From: an uncultured Olsenella sp.
Lineage (GTDB): Bacteria; Actinomycetota; Coriobacteriia; Coriobacteriales; Atopobiaceae
DNA length: 53,698 bases
Assembly: GCA_900540955.1 (NCBI GenBank)
Contig: UQIF01000013.1
Coordinates: 1 to 53,698, forward strand
Direction of reading: 5' to 3'
The notes beneath the pieces are model-generated. The model was not told where the DNA came from, searched no databases, and saw only the letters and a program-made list of their open reading frames with translations. The translations under genes and the position numbers were made by a program. Positions 34,098 through 43,075 of this stretch are shown here, piece by piece; positions within the stretch are counted from its first letter, which is position 1; the number at the start of each line of letters is the position of its first letter.

Positions 34098-35123
34098 CTA
34101 CAGCTCGATCGAGCTCTCCTTGATCGGGTTGGGCGCCGCGAAGTGGCAGGCGCAGAAATGGCCAGGCTCGACCTCACGGAACTCAGGGCGCTCGGCGGAG
34201 CACTTCTCGCACGCCATGGGGCAGCGCGTGTGGAAGCAGCAGCCGGACGGCGCGTCGATCGGCGAGGGCGGGTCACCCGCGAGGATGATGCGCTTGCGCG
34301 TGGCCTGGACGTCCGGGTCGGGCACGGGGACGGCGGAGAGCAGCGACTGGGTGTACGGGTGGTACGGCGTGTCGTAGAGCGTCTTCCAGTCCGAGTACTC
34401 CATCATGTTGCCCAGGTACATAACGCCGATGTTGTCGGAGATGTGCTGGACGACCGAGAGGTCGTGGGCGATGAAGAGGTACGCGGTGCCGGTCTCCTCC
34501 TGAAGGTCGTTGAGCAGGTTCAGGACCTGGGCCTGGATGGAGACGTCGAGGGCCGAGACGGGCTCGTCGCAGATGATGAGCTTGGGCTTGAGCGCGAAGG
34601 CGCGGGCGATGCCGACGCGCTGGCGCTGACCGCCGGAGAACTCGTGCGGGTAGCGGTTGATGTGCTCGGGGTTGAGGCCGACCATGTCAAGAAGCCCGCG
34701 GACGTACTTCTCGCGCTCGGCGGGGTCGGTCATGACGCCGTGGATGATGAGCGGCTCGGAGACGATCTCGCCGATAGTCATGCGCGGGTTCAGCGAGGCG
34801 TAGGGGTCCTGGAAGATGAACTGCATGTTGCGGCGCATCTCCTTGAGCTCCTTTTTAGACATCTTTGCGACGTCCTTGCCCTCAAACAGAACGGTACCCG
34901 AGGTCGGGTGCGTGAGGCGCATGATGCAGCGGCCGGTGGTGGACTTGCCGCAGCCGGACTCGCCGACGAGGCCAAAGGTCTCGCCGGGGTAGATGTCGAA
35001 GCTCACGTCGTTGACGGCGTGGACGCTCTTCTTTGAGAAGCGCTTGCCGAAGACGCCGGACTCGACGGGGAACTCCTTGCAGAGGTGCTGCACCGAGAGC
35101 AGCGGGGTGCGGGTTTCGGTCAT
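34098..35123 (-). CDS. oppF: Oligopeptide ABC transporter ATPase (OppF/DppF type)
   Basis: The 341-residue ATPase has Walker A GESGCGKST (about 54), a Q loop, signature FSGGQRQRVGIA (about 164), Walker B LIICDEPVSALD and the switch histidine in IAHDLSVV. The C-terminal oligopeptide/dipeptide domain has a Cys-rich end, CCFHTRCPMACEKC, which in this family can hold an Fe-S cluster. Its ATG follows the oppD stop directly (TAAATG). It is the last gene of the operon. Confidence 0.93.
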   Translation of the reverse strand: MTETRTPLLSVQHLCKEFPVESGVFGKRFSKKSVHAVNDVSFDIYPGETFGLVGESGCGKSTTGRCIMRLTHPTSGTVLFEGKDVAKMSKKELKEMRRNMQFIFQDPYASLNPRMTIGEIVSEPLIIHGVMTDPAEREKYVRGLLDMVGLNPEHINRYPHEFSGGQRQRVGIARAFALKPKLIICDEPVSALDVSIQAQVLNLLNDLQEETGTAYLFIAHDLSVVQHISDNIGVMYLGNMMEYSDWKTLYDTPYHPYTQSLLSAVPVPDPDVQATRKRIILAGDPPSPIDAPSGCCFHTRCPMACEKCSAERPEFREVEPGHFCACHFAAPNPIKESSIEL

Positions 35124-36221
35124 TTAGGCCTCAGCTCCCTTCTTGGTACGGGAGTTCTCGGGGGCGTTCTTCGCGACGAAGGACTCGTCGGCAGCGTAGT
35201 GGCAGCGGGAGAAGTGACCCTCGGAAACCTGGACGCGTTCAGGCTTCTCGGCGCGGCACTTGTCCGTGGCGTACGGGCAGCGCGGCGCGAAGGAGCAGCC
35301 GGCGGGGACGTTGACGAGCGACGGCGGGTTGCCCTCAATCGGGGTGAGGGGCTTCTTCTCGCCGGTCTCGGCCTTGGGGATCGAGCGCATGAGACCCCAG
35401 GTGTAGGGGTGGTGCGGCTCGTAGAAGATCTCGTCGGCGGTGCCCATCTCGACGGGAGAGCCCGCGTACATGACCATGATTTTGTCAGCGACGTCGGCCA
35501 CAACGCCGAGGTCGTGGGTGATCATGATGATCGCGTTGCCGTTCTTCTCCTGCATCTCCTTCATGAGCTCGACGATCTGGGCCTGGATGGTGACGTCCAG
35601 GGCCGTGGTCGGCTCGTCGGCGATGAGGATGTCCGGGTCGCAGGCAAGCGCCATGGCGATCATGACGCGCTGGCGCATGCCGCCGGAGAACTGGTGCGGG
35701 TAGTCCTTGACGCGCTGCTCGGGGTTGGGGATGCCCACGAGGCCGAGGAGCTCGATAGCGCGCTGGGTCGCCTGCTCCTTGGTGTAGCCGCGGTGAAGGC
35801 GAAGGCCCTCGCCGAGCTGGCGGCCGATGGTGTAGACCGGGTTGAGCGAGGTCATCGGGTCCTGGAAGATCATGGCGATGTCGTTGCCGCGGATCTGCTG
35901 CATCTCCTCGTCGGACATCTGGAGAAGCGACTTGCCGCGGTAGCGGACGTCGCCGCCCTCGATGCGGCCCGGGGGCATCTCGATGAGGCCCATGATGGTG
36001 AGCGAGGTCACGGACTTGCCGGAGCCGGACTCGCCGACGACGCCCAGGGTCTCGCCGCGGTCGAGCGTGTAGCTCACGCCGTCGACGGCCTTGACCACGC
36101 CGTCCTGGGTGTGGAAGTACATCTTGAGGTCATCGACCTCGAGCAGGTGGGAGCCCTCGGGAACCGGCTGGTTCTTGAGGTCCTTGCTCGGATCGTAGGT
36201 GGTGTTCTTCTTTCCAAACAT
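35124..36221 (-). CDS. oppD: Oligopeptide ABC transporter ATPase (OppD/DppD type)
   Basis: A 365-residue ATPase with Walker A GESGSGKSV (about 60), signature FSGGMRQRVMIA (about 169), Walker B ILIADEPTTALD and ITHDLGVV. The C-terminal domain has the Cys cluster CSFAPRCPYATDKC. It pairs with OppF to drive peptide import. It starts 2 bases after the oppC stop. Confidence 0.93.
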   Translation of the reverse strand: MFGKKNTTYDPSKDLKNQPVPEGSHLLEVDDLKMYFHTQDGVVKAVDGVSYTLDRGETLGVVGESGSGKSVTSLTIMGLIEMPPGRIEGGDVRYRGKSLLQMSDEEMQQIRGNDIAMIFQDPMTSLNPVYTIGRQLGEGLRLHRGYTKEQATQRAIELLGLVGIPNPEQRVKDYPHQFSGGMRQRVMIAMALACDPDILIADEPTTALDVTIQAQIVELMKEMQEKNGNAIIMITHDLGVVADVADKIMVMYAGSPVEMGTADEIFYEPHHPYTWGLMRSIPKAETGEKKPLTPIEGNPPSLVNVPAGCSFAPRCPYATDKCRAEKPERVQVSEGHFSRCHYAADESFVAKNAPENSRTKKGAEA

Positions 36222-36223
36222 GG

Positions 36224-37153
36224 CTATGCGTCCTTCATCTTGACGTCGAGGGCATCACGCAGGCCGTCGCCCAGAAGCGTGAAAGCGAGGACCGTGGTGA
36301 GGATGGCGAGGCCCGGCATGATCATGAGCCACGGCTGGGTGGCCAGATACATCTGGCCGTCCGAGATGAGGTTGCCCCACGACGGGTCGGGCGGGACGAC
36401 GCCCATGCCCAGGAAGGAAAGCGAGCTCTCCGTAAGGATGGCACCGCCGATGTTCATCGTGGCGTACACGACGATGGAGGCAACGGAGTTGGGGAGGATG
36501 TGACGGGCGACGATGCGCAGGTCGGAGGCGCCCATGGCGCGGGCGGCGTCGACGTAGTCGTTCTCCTTGACGGTGAGGATCGCGCTTCGGAAAACGCGGG
36601 CGATCGACGGCCAGCCAAGGATGCCGATGGCGATGAAGACGTTCTGGATGCCGTTGCCCAGAACCGCGATCATGGCGATAACAAAGAGGGTGTACGGGAA
36701 GGCCATGAAGATATCGGCCAGTCGCATGATGATGGTGTCCCAGATGCCGCCATAGTACGCGGCGATGGCGCCCATGATGAGGCCGAGGACGGTGGAGATG
36801 GCGGTGGCCAGCACACCGACGGCCAACGAGACGCGGGCGCCGTAGACCACGCGGCAGAGCACGTCGCGGCCAAGGGTGTCGGTGCCGAAGGGGTGCTCAA
36901 GCGACGGGGCCAGGCGCGAGTTGGCGGTCATGGTCGCGGAGTCGGCGGTCGTCGGGTCGCCCAGGACGGACGGGGCCCACAGCGGGGCCGAGACGGCGAC
37001 GATCAGCATAAAGATAATCCAGATGGCGCCCGCCATGGCGAGCTTGTTCTTCTTCAGGCGCTTCCAGGCGTCGCTCCACAGGGTACGGGAGGGAGCCACC
37101 TCAGCCTCTGTGGCGTCGTTATTCTCGACTTCGACGTTGTTGTTCTCAGACAT
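36224..37153 (-). CDS. oppC: Oligopeptide ABC transporter permease (OppC/DppC type)
   Basis: A 309-residue permease with an acidic Asn/Glu-rich N-terminus, one helix near 38-60 and five more in the C-terminal domain. HPFGTDTLGRDV at about 91-102 is the family sequence; the EAA-type loop RAMGASDLRIVARHILPN binds the ATPase. It lies 13 bases after the oppB stop. Confidence 0.92.
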   Translation of the reverse strand: MSENNNVEVENNDATEAEVAPSRTLWSDAWKRLKKNKLAMAGAIWIIFMLIVAVSAPLWAPSVLGDPTTADSATMTANSRLAPSLEHPFGTDTLGRDVLCRVVYGARVSLAVGVLATAISTVLGLIMGAIAAYYGGIWDTIIMRLADIFMAFPYTLFVIAMIAVLGNGIQNVFIAIGILGWPSIARVFRSAILTVKENDYVDAARAMGASDLRIVARHILPNSVASIVVYATMNIGGAILTESSLSFLGMGVVPPDPSWGNLISDGQMYLATQPWLMIMPGLAILTTVLAFTLLGDGLRDALDVKMKDA

Positions 37154-37166
37154 TCAGCGCACCTCC

Positions 37167-38207
37167 CTACTGCTCGCTCTTGGGCGCGCCGAAGCGGATC
37201 CTGGGGTCCAGGAACGCGTAGGACACGTCGACAAGAAGGTTAATGACCATAACAAGGATGACGATGACCGTGACGGAGCCCAGAACGATGGGCCAGTCGC
37301 GCTGCGAGATCGCGCGGTACGTCTCGTAGCCGACGCCCGGCCAGTTGAAGACGGTCTCAGTCAGGATCGCGCCGGCCATCATGGCGCCGAAGTCGTTGCC
37401 GATGTAGGTGACGACGGGGATGAGGGCGTTCTTGAGCGCGTGGTGCCAAATGACGTCGCGGCGCGAGAGGCCCTTGGCGCGGGCGGTGCGAATGTAGTCC
37501 TGGTTCATGACCTCAAGCAGCTGCGAGCGCATGATGCGGGCGGAGTACGCCGTGGAGACGGAGGCGAGGGTAACCGCGGGAAGGATGTAATAGACCCATC
37601 CCTGGAACTCGGAGTACGGGCTGAAGTCCGCCGAGATCGGCAGGTAGAACGCGCCGCCGGTGGCGTTCTTGAGGACGACGCCGAAGAACAGCTGCAAAAG
37701 CATGCCCAGCCAGAAAGCCGGCATAGCGACGAGGATGGAGGTGATGAGCGTGACGAGCACGTCCCAGAACGAATAGCGCTTGATGGCCGAGACCATACCC
37801 GCGCCGATGCCGATCACTGTCTCCAATATGATGGCGACTATTGCCAGCTTAATCGTGTACGGATACTTTGCCGCCAGGATGTCAGAGACCTGCTGGCCCT
37901 TACGCTGGTAAGAAGTGCCGAGGTCGCCGTGAAGAAGGCCGTTGATGTAGAGCACGTAACGCTTCCACATCGGCGTCTCGATGGTGTTGCCGTCCTGGTC
38001 GTAAATCGGGCTACCATCGTCGTTCGTCTCGATCAGGTGATAGCTGGCCCTCAGCGTGATCTCGGTCTGGGGGTCGAGTTTCTTCTCGCCCGCCATGAGC
38101 TTGATCGGGTCGCCGGGAACAATGTTCTCCATCGCAAAAAGGATGAGCGTCACACCGAGAAAGACCGGTATGAACTGGAGAACACGCTTGAGGATGTACT
38201 TTCCCAT
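37167..38207 (-). CDS. oppB: Oligopeptide ABC transporter permease (OppB/DppB type)
   Basis: A 346-residue permease with a first helix (about 9-30), then a larger outside loop (about 45-120) and five helices. The conserved N-terminal MENIVPGDP and the EAA loop RTARAKGLSRRDVIWHHALKNA are present. It is the second gene of the operon, separated from the binding protein by a hairpin. Confidence 0.92.
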   Translation of the reverse strand: MGKYILKRVLQFIPVFLGVTLILFAMENIVPGDPIKLMAGEKKLDPQTEITLRASYHLIETNDDGSPIYDQDGNTIETPMWKRYVLYINGLLHGDLGTSYQRKGQQVSDILAAKYPYTIKLAIVAIILETVIGIGAGMVSAIKRYSFWDVLVTLITSILVAMPAFWLGMLLQLFFGVVLKNATGGAFYLPISADFSPYSEFQGWVYYILPAVTLASVSTAYSARIMRSQLLEVMNQDYIRTARAKGLSRRDVIWHHALKNALIPVVTYIGNDFGAMMAGAILTETVFNWPGVGYETYRAISQRDWPIVLGSVTVIVILVMVINLLVDVSYAFLDPRIRFGAPKSEQ

Positions 38208-38329
38208 GTTTTCCCCTCTAGATTCCTACAGATACGGGCGCTGTGCCCTCATCCGCTCTTCAAGGCGATTCCCTTAGCGCTTCAGAAGGGTAGATGAGGA
38301 CGCGGCCCCCAAACACAAGAGACGCACCA

Positions 38330-38363
38330 TGCGGGGCACCGGTTATATATCCGGTGCCCCGCA
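38330..38363 (-). promoter_or_regulatory. Stable hairpin between binding protein and permease genes
   Basis: A 13-bp stem with an AT-rich loop lies in the 194-bp gap between the two genes. There is no T tract, so it probably stabilises the binding-protein mRNA or partly attenuates transcription; this would give more binding protein than permease, as is usual. Confidence 0.6.
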
Positions 38364-38401
38364 CACGCTTCTCAGGATTCTGGCGTTACGCCTTCATGCG
38401 A

Positions 38402-40054
38402 CTAGGCGCGCAGGGAGGCGTGGCCGAGGTCAGCGATGCCCTGAGCGTTGTAGTAGAGCTCGTTGACGCGGTCGGACGCGACGTGCTGGTGAGCGTAGAA
38501 CATGATCGGGATGACCGGCATGTCGTCGGCGACCATCTGGTTGATCTTGCGGTACGCTTCCTTGCGCTCGTCCTCGTCAGCAATCTTGCGGGCGTCGTCG
38601 ATGGCGGCGTCGACCTCAGGGTTGTTGTAACGGGAGTAATTGTTGTCCGCGGTGGAGTAGAAGTTCGGGAAGATGAAGTTGTCGAGCGTCGGATAATCGG
38701 CGATCCAGCCCATGCGGCCAATCTGAAAGTCGCCGTCGGTCAGGCCCTGGAGGTAGGCGGCCCACTCCTTGGTGTCCTGCTCAACGTTGAGGCCCACGGC
38801 GGTGAGGTCAGCCTGGATGCAGGACATGATGTCCTCGTGGCCGCCGCCGGAGTTGTAGCTCAGCTTGATGGTGGTGCCGGCGAGGCCCTTCTCGTCGATG
38901 ATCTTCTTTGCGGCCTCGGGATCGTACTTGGCGTACTCCCAGCTGCCGCCCTTCTTGTCGATGATCGGCGGGAAGACGTTGTCGGCAGGCTCACGGACGC
39001 CCTCGAAGAGGGTGTCGACGATGTTCTGGCGGTTGATGGCCAGGCCGATGGCGTGACGCAGGTCCTTGTTGGCCATGGTCTCGTCCTCGAGGTTGACGGC
39101 GAGGTAGTAGACGGAGGCCTCGGCGCCGGCGAGGGTCTGGCGGCTCGGGGAGATGGTGTAGCCGTCGACGGAGGAGCCGTACTTCTCGGTCAGCTCGGCA
39201 AAGCGGCCGGTCGGGATCTGGCAGAAGTCCATGTTGCCGGCCTCAAGCTCGCTGTAGGCGGTCTTGGGGTCCTTCTGGATGGAGAAGTTGATGGCGTCGA
39301 GGGCGGGCTTGTCACCGTAGTAGTCGTCGAAGCGCTTGACGTTGATGTACTGGCCGGACTCCCACTTGCCGTCCATCATGAAGGGGCCGTTGCCGATCGG
39401 GGCGAGCAGGAAGCTCGCGGGATCGTCGAGGGCGGCCTGAGGCGCGGGAGCGAGGCCCGGGTGGCAGCAGACGGCCAGGAAGTCGGCCATCGGCTCCTTG
39501 AGGGTGACGACGAAGGTCTTGTCGTCGGGGCAGGTGAGGCCGGTGAGCTCGGTAGCCTCGCCAGCGGCCATCTCGTCGTAGCCGACGACCGGGGCGAGGT
39601 GGTAGCCGATCTCGCCGGGGGTGTCCATCGTGGTGTCGACCAGGCGCTGCCAGCCGCGCTTGAAGGACTCAGAGGTCACAGGGTCGCCGTTGTGGAACTT
39701 GGCGTCCTTGAGGTGGAAGGTGAAGACGGTGTTGTCGTCGTTGATCTCCCAGGACTCGGCGGCCTTGGCCTTGACATCGCTCTTGTCCCAATCCCACTCG
39801 ACGAGGGAGTCAAAGAGGACGTGGCCGACCTGGGTGCCCTCGGACTCCTGCAGGTTGTAGTGGTCGATGGCAACGGGGTCGGAGATGTAGTACTTGAAGG
39901 TACCGCCCTCGCTTGCCTTGACGGTGCCGCCATTGGCAGACGCGCCGCTGTTGTTCTTGCCGCAGGCAGCAAGAGCTGCGAGGGCGCTGGCCGCGAGGCT
40001 GCCCTTCACAAAGGTGCGACGAGAAACACCGCCACCGTTTCTATCCAGAGCCAT
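38402..40054 (-). CDS. oppA: Oligopeptide-binding lipoprotein (OppA/DppA type, SBP family 5)
   Basis: The 550-residue solute-binding protein begins with a twin-arginine signal (SRRTFVKGSLAAS, about 10-22) joined to a lipobox LAAC. The SBP_bac_5 domain fills the rest; SWEINDDNTVFTFHLKDAKFHNGDPVT is divided over the usual first lobe. It should catch peptides outside the membrane and pass them to OppBCDF. ATG 40054 is preceded by TAGGAGGAGG; a longer frame to 40126 has no support. It is the first gene of the operon. Confidence 0.93.
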   Translation of the reverse strand: MALDRNGGGVSRRTFVKGSLAASALAALAACGKNNSGASANGGTVKASEGGTFKYYISDPVAIDHYNLQESEGTQVGHVLFDSLVEWDWDKSDVKAKAAESWEINDDNTVFTFHLKDAKFHNGDPVTSESFKRGWQRLVDTTMDTPGEIGYHLAPVVGYDEMAAGEATELTGLTCPDDKTFVVTLKEPMADFLAVCCHPGLAPAPQAALDDPASFLLAPIGNGPFMMDGKWESGQYINVKRFDDYYGDKPALDAINFSIQKDPKTAYSELEAGNMDFCQIPTGRFAELTEKYGSSVDGYTISPSRQTLAGAEASVYYLAVNLEDETMANKDLRHAIGLAINRQNIVDTLFEGVREPADNVFPPIIDKKGGSWEYAKYDPEAAKKIIDEKGLAGTTIKLSYNSGGGHEDIMSCIQADLTAVGLNVEQDTKEWAAYLQGLTDGDFQIGRMGWIADYPTLDNFIFPNFYSTADNNYSRYNNPEVDAAIDDARKIADEDERKEAYRKINQMVADDMPVIPIMFYAHQHVASDRVNELYYNAQGIADLGHASLRA

Positions 40055-40242
40055 AAGATTCCTCCTCCTATAAGGCGGGTGGACAACCGATTTGCCCAAT
40101 ATCCCGTATCTTCCCCATAGGCACACCCCTATAAAGGCGCTCCTTAGCTATGAGGTTCGATAAAGGTAAGCTAAAACATTGATGATTTCTTGATGGCAAG
40201 TCAATTGTTACGCCTTATTTAACATAAGGTCACCGTTCACAT

Positions 40243-40276
40243 AAGAATAGGAGACGGTCACCCGTCTCCTATTCTT
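40243..40276. terminator. Strong hairpin after secG
   Basis: A 15-bp perfect stem (40243-40257 with 40262-40276) with a 4-base loop lies 29 bases past the secG stop and upstream of oppA. It has no T tract. The glycolysis-secG operon probably ends here. Confidence 0.6.
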
Positions 40277-40305
40277 GATTCACAACTATGTGTTATAAGC
40301 GCCCG

Positions 40306-40560
40306 CTAGAACGAGATGGTGCCCGTGGGGAAGGTGAGGGTCATCACGATGACGCACAGGATAAAGACGGTCGTGGTGATCACAGTGAGGCGGTCGAGGT
40401 TCTTCTCCCAGATGCCGGAGCCGGAAGCGGCGTTGTAGAGCGAGGACGCGATCATGTCGGAGACGCCGGTGCCCTTGCCGGAGTGCATGAGCACGAGGAT
40501 CACGGTGAGGACGCCGGAGATGACGAGCAGCGCGAGAAGCACGTAGTTGATCGGGTTCAA
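40306..40560 (-). CDS. secG: Protein translocase subunit SecG
   Basis: The 84-residue protein has two membrane helices (about 5-25 and 57-77), with the family stretch LMHSGKGTGVSDMI between them. It supports SecYE in export of proteins. TTG 40560 is the start: AAAGGAGA lies 6 bases upstream, while the longer frame has no Shine-Dalgarno. It follows gpmI, as in many actinobacterial gap-pgk-tpi-secG clusters. Confidence 0.88.
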   Translation of the reverse strand: MNPINYVLLALLVISGVLTVILVLMHSGKGTGVSDMIASSLYNAASGSGIWEKNLDRLTVITTTVFILCVIVMTLTFPTGTISF

Positions 40561-40684
40561 AGGGACTCTCCTTTGGCGGTGCGGTTCATACAATTGCTAA
40601 CTGTACCACAGCCTAGAACTTCTGCGAGCCCTCCCCTCTTGCACACAAAATGGGCAGCCCGGTTCTTCTTGGCACTATACATAG

Positions 40685-40714
40685 AAAACGCCCGCCGGCA
40701 TAAGCCGACGGGCG
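40685..40714 (-). terminator. Terminator after gpmI
   Basis: A stem CGCCCG(C/T)CGGC with a 4-base loop and one mismatch is followed on the minus strand by TTTT. Confidence 0.85.
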
Positions 40715-40741
40715 CAGATTCAGGCGAATGCCTTGGCGGAA

Positions 40742-42301
40742 CTAGGCCTCGCAGGCGAGCACGCGGCCCGTCATCTCGGCGGGACGCTCGACACCCATCA
40801 TGGAAAGAATCGTGGGGGCGATGTCGGAGAGACGGCCGTCCTCCACGCCGGTGAGCTTAACCGGCTTGTCATCGACAACGATCAGCGGCACGCGGTTGGT
40901 CGTGTGGGCGGTGAAGGGCTTCTCCTTACCGTCAACGACATCGTACATGTGGTCCGCATTGCCGTGGTCAGCGGTAATGAGGGCAAAACCGCCCTTGGCC
41001 AGAATGGCCGGGATGACCTTGGACAGGCCGTCGTCGACAGCCTCGCAGGCCTTGACCGCGGCCTCGACGACGCCCGTGTGGCCCACCATGTCGCAGTTGG
41101 CGTAGTTGACCACATAGAAATCAGCAGCATCCTCGTTGATCGCCTCAACGAGCTTCTCGGTGACCTCCGGCTCGCTCATCTCGGGCTTGAGGTCGTACGT
41201 GGCGACCTTGGGCGACGGGATGAGGACACGGGTCTCGTTCTTCTTGGGCTCCTCAACACCGCCGTTGAGGAAGAACGTGACGTGCGCGTACTTCTCGGTC
41301 TCGGCAGTGTGAAGCTGCTTGAGGCCGTTGTCGGCCAGAACGTCGGCAAGAACGTTGGCGGGCACGGTCTTGGGGAAGGCCACGTGCACGTCGAACGAGT
41401 CGTCATACTCGGTCATGGTGACGAAGTCGGCAAGCTCGGGGGTCTTGGAGCGCTCGAAGCCGTCGAAGTCCGCCTGCGTCATAGCGCGAGTCATCTCGCG
41501 GGCACGATCGGGACGGAAGTTGAAGAAGATGACAGCGTCGCCGTCGTTGACGCCGGTGGCGTCGAGTACGAAGGGCTTGACGAACTCGTCGCCGCGCGGG
41601 TCCTCGGCGTAGTAATCACGGAGACCCTGCTCGGCGCTGGTAGCGCTAACGCCCTTGCCGGAGACGATGGCGTCGTAGGCAAGCTGCTCACGGTCCCAAC
41701 GGTTATCGCGGTCCATGCCGTAGTAGCGGCCCGCAACCGTCGCGATGGCGGTGTCGTTACCGTACTTCTCGGAAATCTTCTCGCAGAACGCCTGAAGGTC
41801 GTGCATGAAGCCCGCGCCGGACTGGGTGGGGACATCACGGCCGTCGGTGAAGGCGTCGATGCGGACGCGGGACAGCCCGCGCTCGCCTGCCATCTCGAGC
41901 AGAGCCTCGGCGTGGCCCATCTCGGAGTGAACGCCACCATTGGAGATGAGGCCCATGACGTGAAGCGTAGAGCCATTCGCCTTGACCTTATCCATGGCGG
42001 CGACGATGGCCTCGTTCTGCTTGAACGAGCCGTCCTTGATGGCGTTGTTCACCAGCGACAGGGACTGGAACACGATGCGACCGGCGCCAATGTTGAGGTG
42101 ACCGACCTCGGAGTTGCCCATCTGGCCGTCAGGAAGGCCCACGTCCTCGCCCGAGGCGCCGAGCGTGGTGTGCGGGTACTTCTTGGTAAGCGAGTCAATG
42201 AACGGGCGCTTAGCCAAGGAGACGGCGTTCTCGGGGCCGGCAGGCGCCAGTCCGCAACCGTCCATGATGACCAGAAGCGCGGGAACACGAACTGAAGACA
42301 T
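40742..42301 (-). CDS. gpmI: 2,3-bisphosphoglycerate-independent phosphoglycerate mutase
   Basis: GpmI interconverts 3- and 2-phosphoglycerate in glycolysis. The 519-residue length is usual. The alkaline-phosphatase-type metal site begins with IMDGCGL (about 12-18), and the catalytic serine is in GQMGNSEVGH (about 59-68). The second-metal motifs DGRDVPTQSG and ITADHGNADHM are present. It needs manganese. It is 6 bases after tpiA. Confidence 0.95.
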   Translation of the reverse strand: MSSVRVPALLVIMDGCGLAPAGPENAVSLAKRPFIDSLTKKYPHTTLGASGEDVGLPDGQMGNSEVGHLNIGAGRIVFQSLSLVNNAIKDGSFKQNEAIVAAMDKVKANGSTLHVMGLISNGGVHSEMGHAEALLEMAGERGLSRVRIDAFTDGRDVPTQSGAGFMHDLQAFCEKISEKYGNDTAIATVAGRYYGMDRDNRWDREQLAYDAIVSGKGVSATSAEQGLRDYYAEDPRGDEFVKPFVLDATGVNDGDAVIFFNFRPDRAREMTRAMTQADFDGFERSKTPELADFVTMTEYDDSFDVHVAFPKTVPANVLADVLADNGLKQLHTAETEKYAHVTFFLNGGVEEPKKNETRVLIPSPKVATYDLKPEMSEPEVTEKLVEAINEDAADFYVVNYANCDMVGHTGVVEAAVKACEAVDDGLSKVIPAILAKGGFALITADHGNADHMYDVVDGKEKPFTAHTTNRVPLIVVDDKPVKLTGVEDGRLSDIAPTILSMMGVERPAEMTGRVLACEA

Positions 42302-42307
42302 TGTGTG

Positions 42308-43075
42308 CTACTCCCCTGCCTTGATGACCATCTGGGAGAAGTCCTCGGCCTTGAGCGAGGCGCCGCCCACAAGGGCGCCGTCCACGTCGGGCTTGGCGAC
42401 GAGCTCAGCGATGTTGCCGGGCTTGGCGGAGCCGCCGTAAAGGACGCGGATGCCGTCGGCGGTCTTTTGGCCGAAGATTTGGGCCAGGGTCTCGCGAATA
42501 GCGCCGCAGACCTCCTGGGCGTCGTCGGCAGTGGCGGTCTTGCCGGTACCGATGGCCCAGATGGGCTCGTAGGCGATGACGTACTTCGAGGGATCGGTGA
42601 TCTCGAGGCCCTCGGTGTCGGCCTTGATCTGGTCGACGACGAACTCGACGTGCTTGCCGGCCTCGCGGACCTCAAGCGGCTCGCCGCAGCAGGAGATCGG
42701 CACGATGTTGTGGGCCATCAGGGCCTTGGCCTTCTTGTTGATGTCCTCATCGGTCTCGCCGAAGTAGCCGCGGCGCTCGGAGTGGCCGATGACGCAGTAG
42801 GTCGCGCCCACGGACTCGAGCATCGAGGGAGCAGTCTCGCCGGTGAAGGCGCCGGACTCCTCGAAGTAGACGTTCTGGGCGCCCAGGGCGAAGGGGGCGG
42901 AAGTCTGGTCGATGACCTCGGAGACACCCTTGAGGTCGACGGTCGGCGGACAGACGACGACGTCAACCTTGACCTCGGTGTCCTTGAGCGCGTCGACAAG
43001 ACCCTGAGCGAGGACGACGCCCTCGGTGTAGGTCTTGTTCATCTTCCAGTTGCCAGCGATCATGAGTTTACGCAT
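42308..43075 (-). CDS. tpiA: Triosephosphate isomerase
   Basis: A 255-residue TIM barrel. The substrate lysine is in NWKMNK (about 9-14), the histidine in IGHSERR (about 96-102) and the catalytic glutamate in AYEPIWAIGTG (about 168-178). It starts within the last bases of pgk (8-base overlap), so it is coupled to pgk. Confidence 0.96.
   Translation of the reverse strand: MRKLMIAGNWKMNKTYTEGVVLAQGLVDALKDTEVKVDVVVCPPTVDLKGVSEVIDQTSAPFALGAQNVYFEESGAFTGETAPSMLESVGATYCVIGHSERRGYFGETDEDINKKAKALMAHNIVPISCCGEPLEVREAGKHVEFVVDQIKADTEGLEITDPSKYVIAYEPIWAIGTGKTATADDAQEVCGAIRETLAQIFGQKTADGIRVLYGGSAKPGNIAELVAKPDVDGALVGGASLKAEDFSQMVIKAGE

Noticed and set aside
35085..36503. A 472-codon plus-strand frame across the opp ATPase genes
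   Set aside because: The opposite strand encodes clear Walker motifs; this frame is a shadow rich in Val, Leu, Gly, Asp and His.
38294..40120. A 608-codon plus-strand frame opposite oppA
   Set aside because: It is a shadow of the binding-protein gene; it has no recognisable fold.
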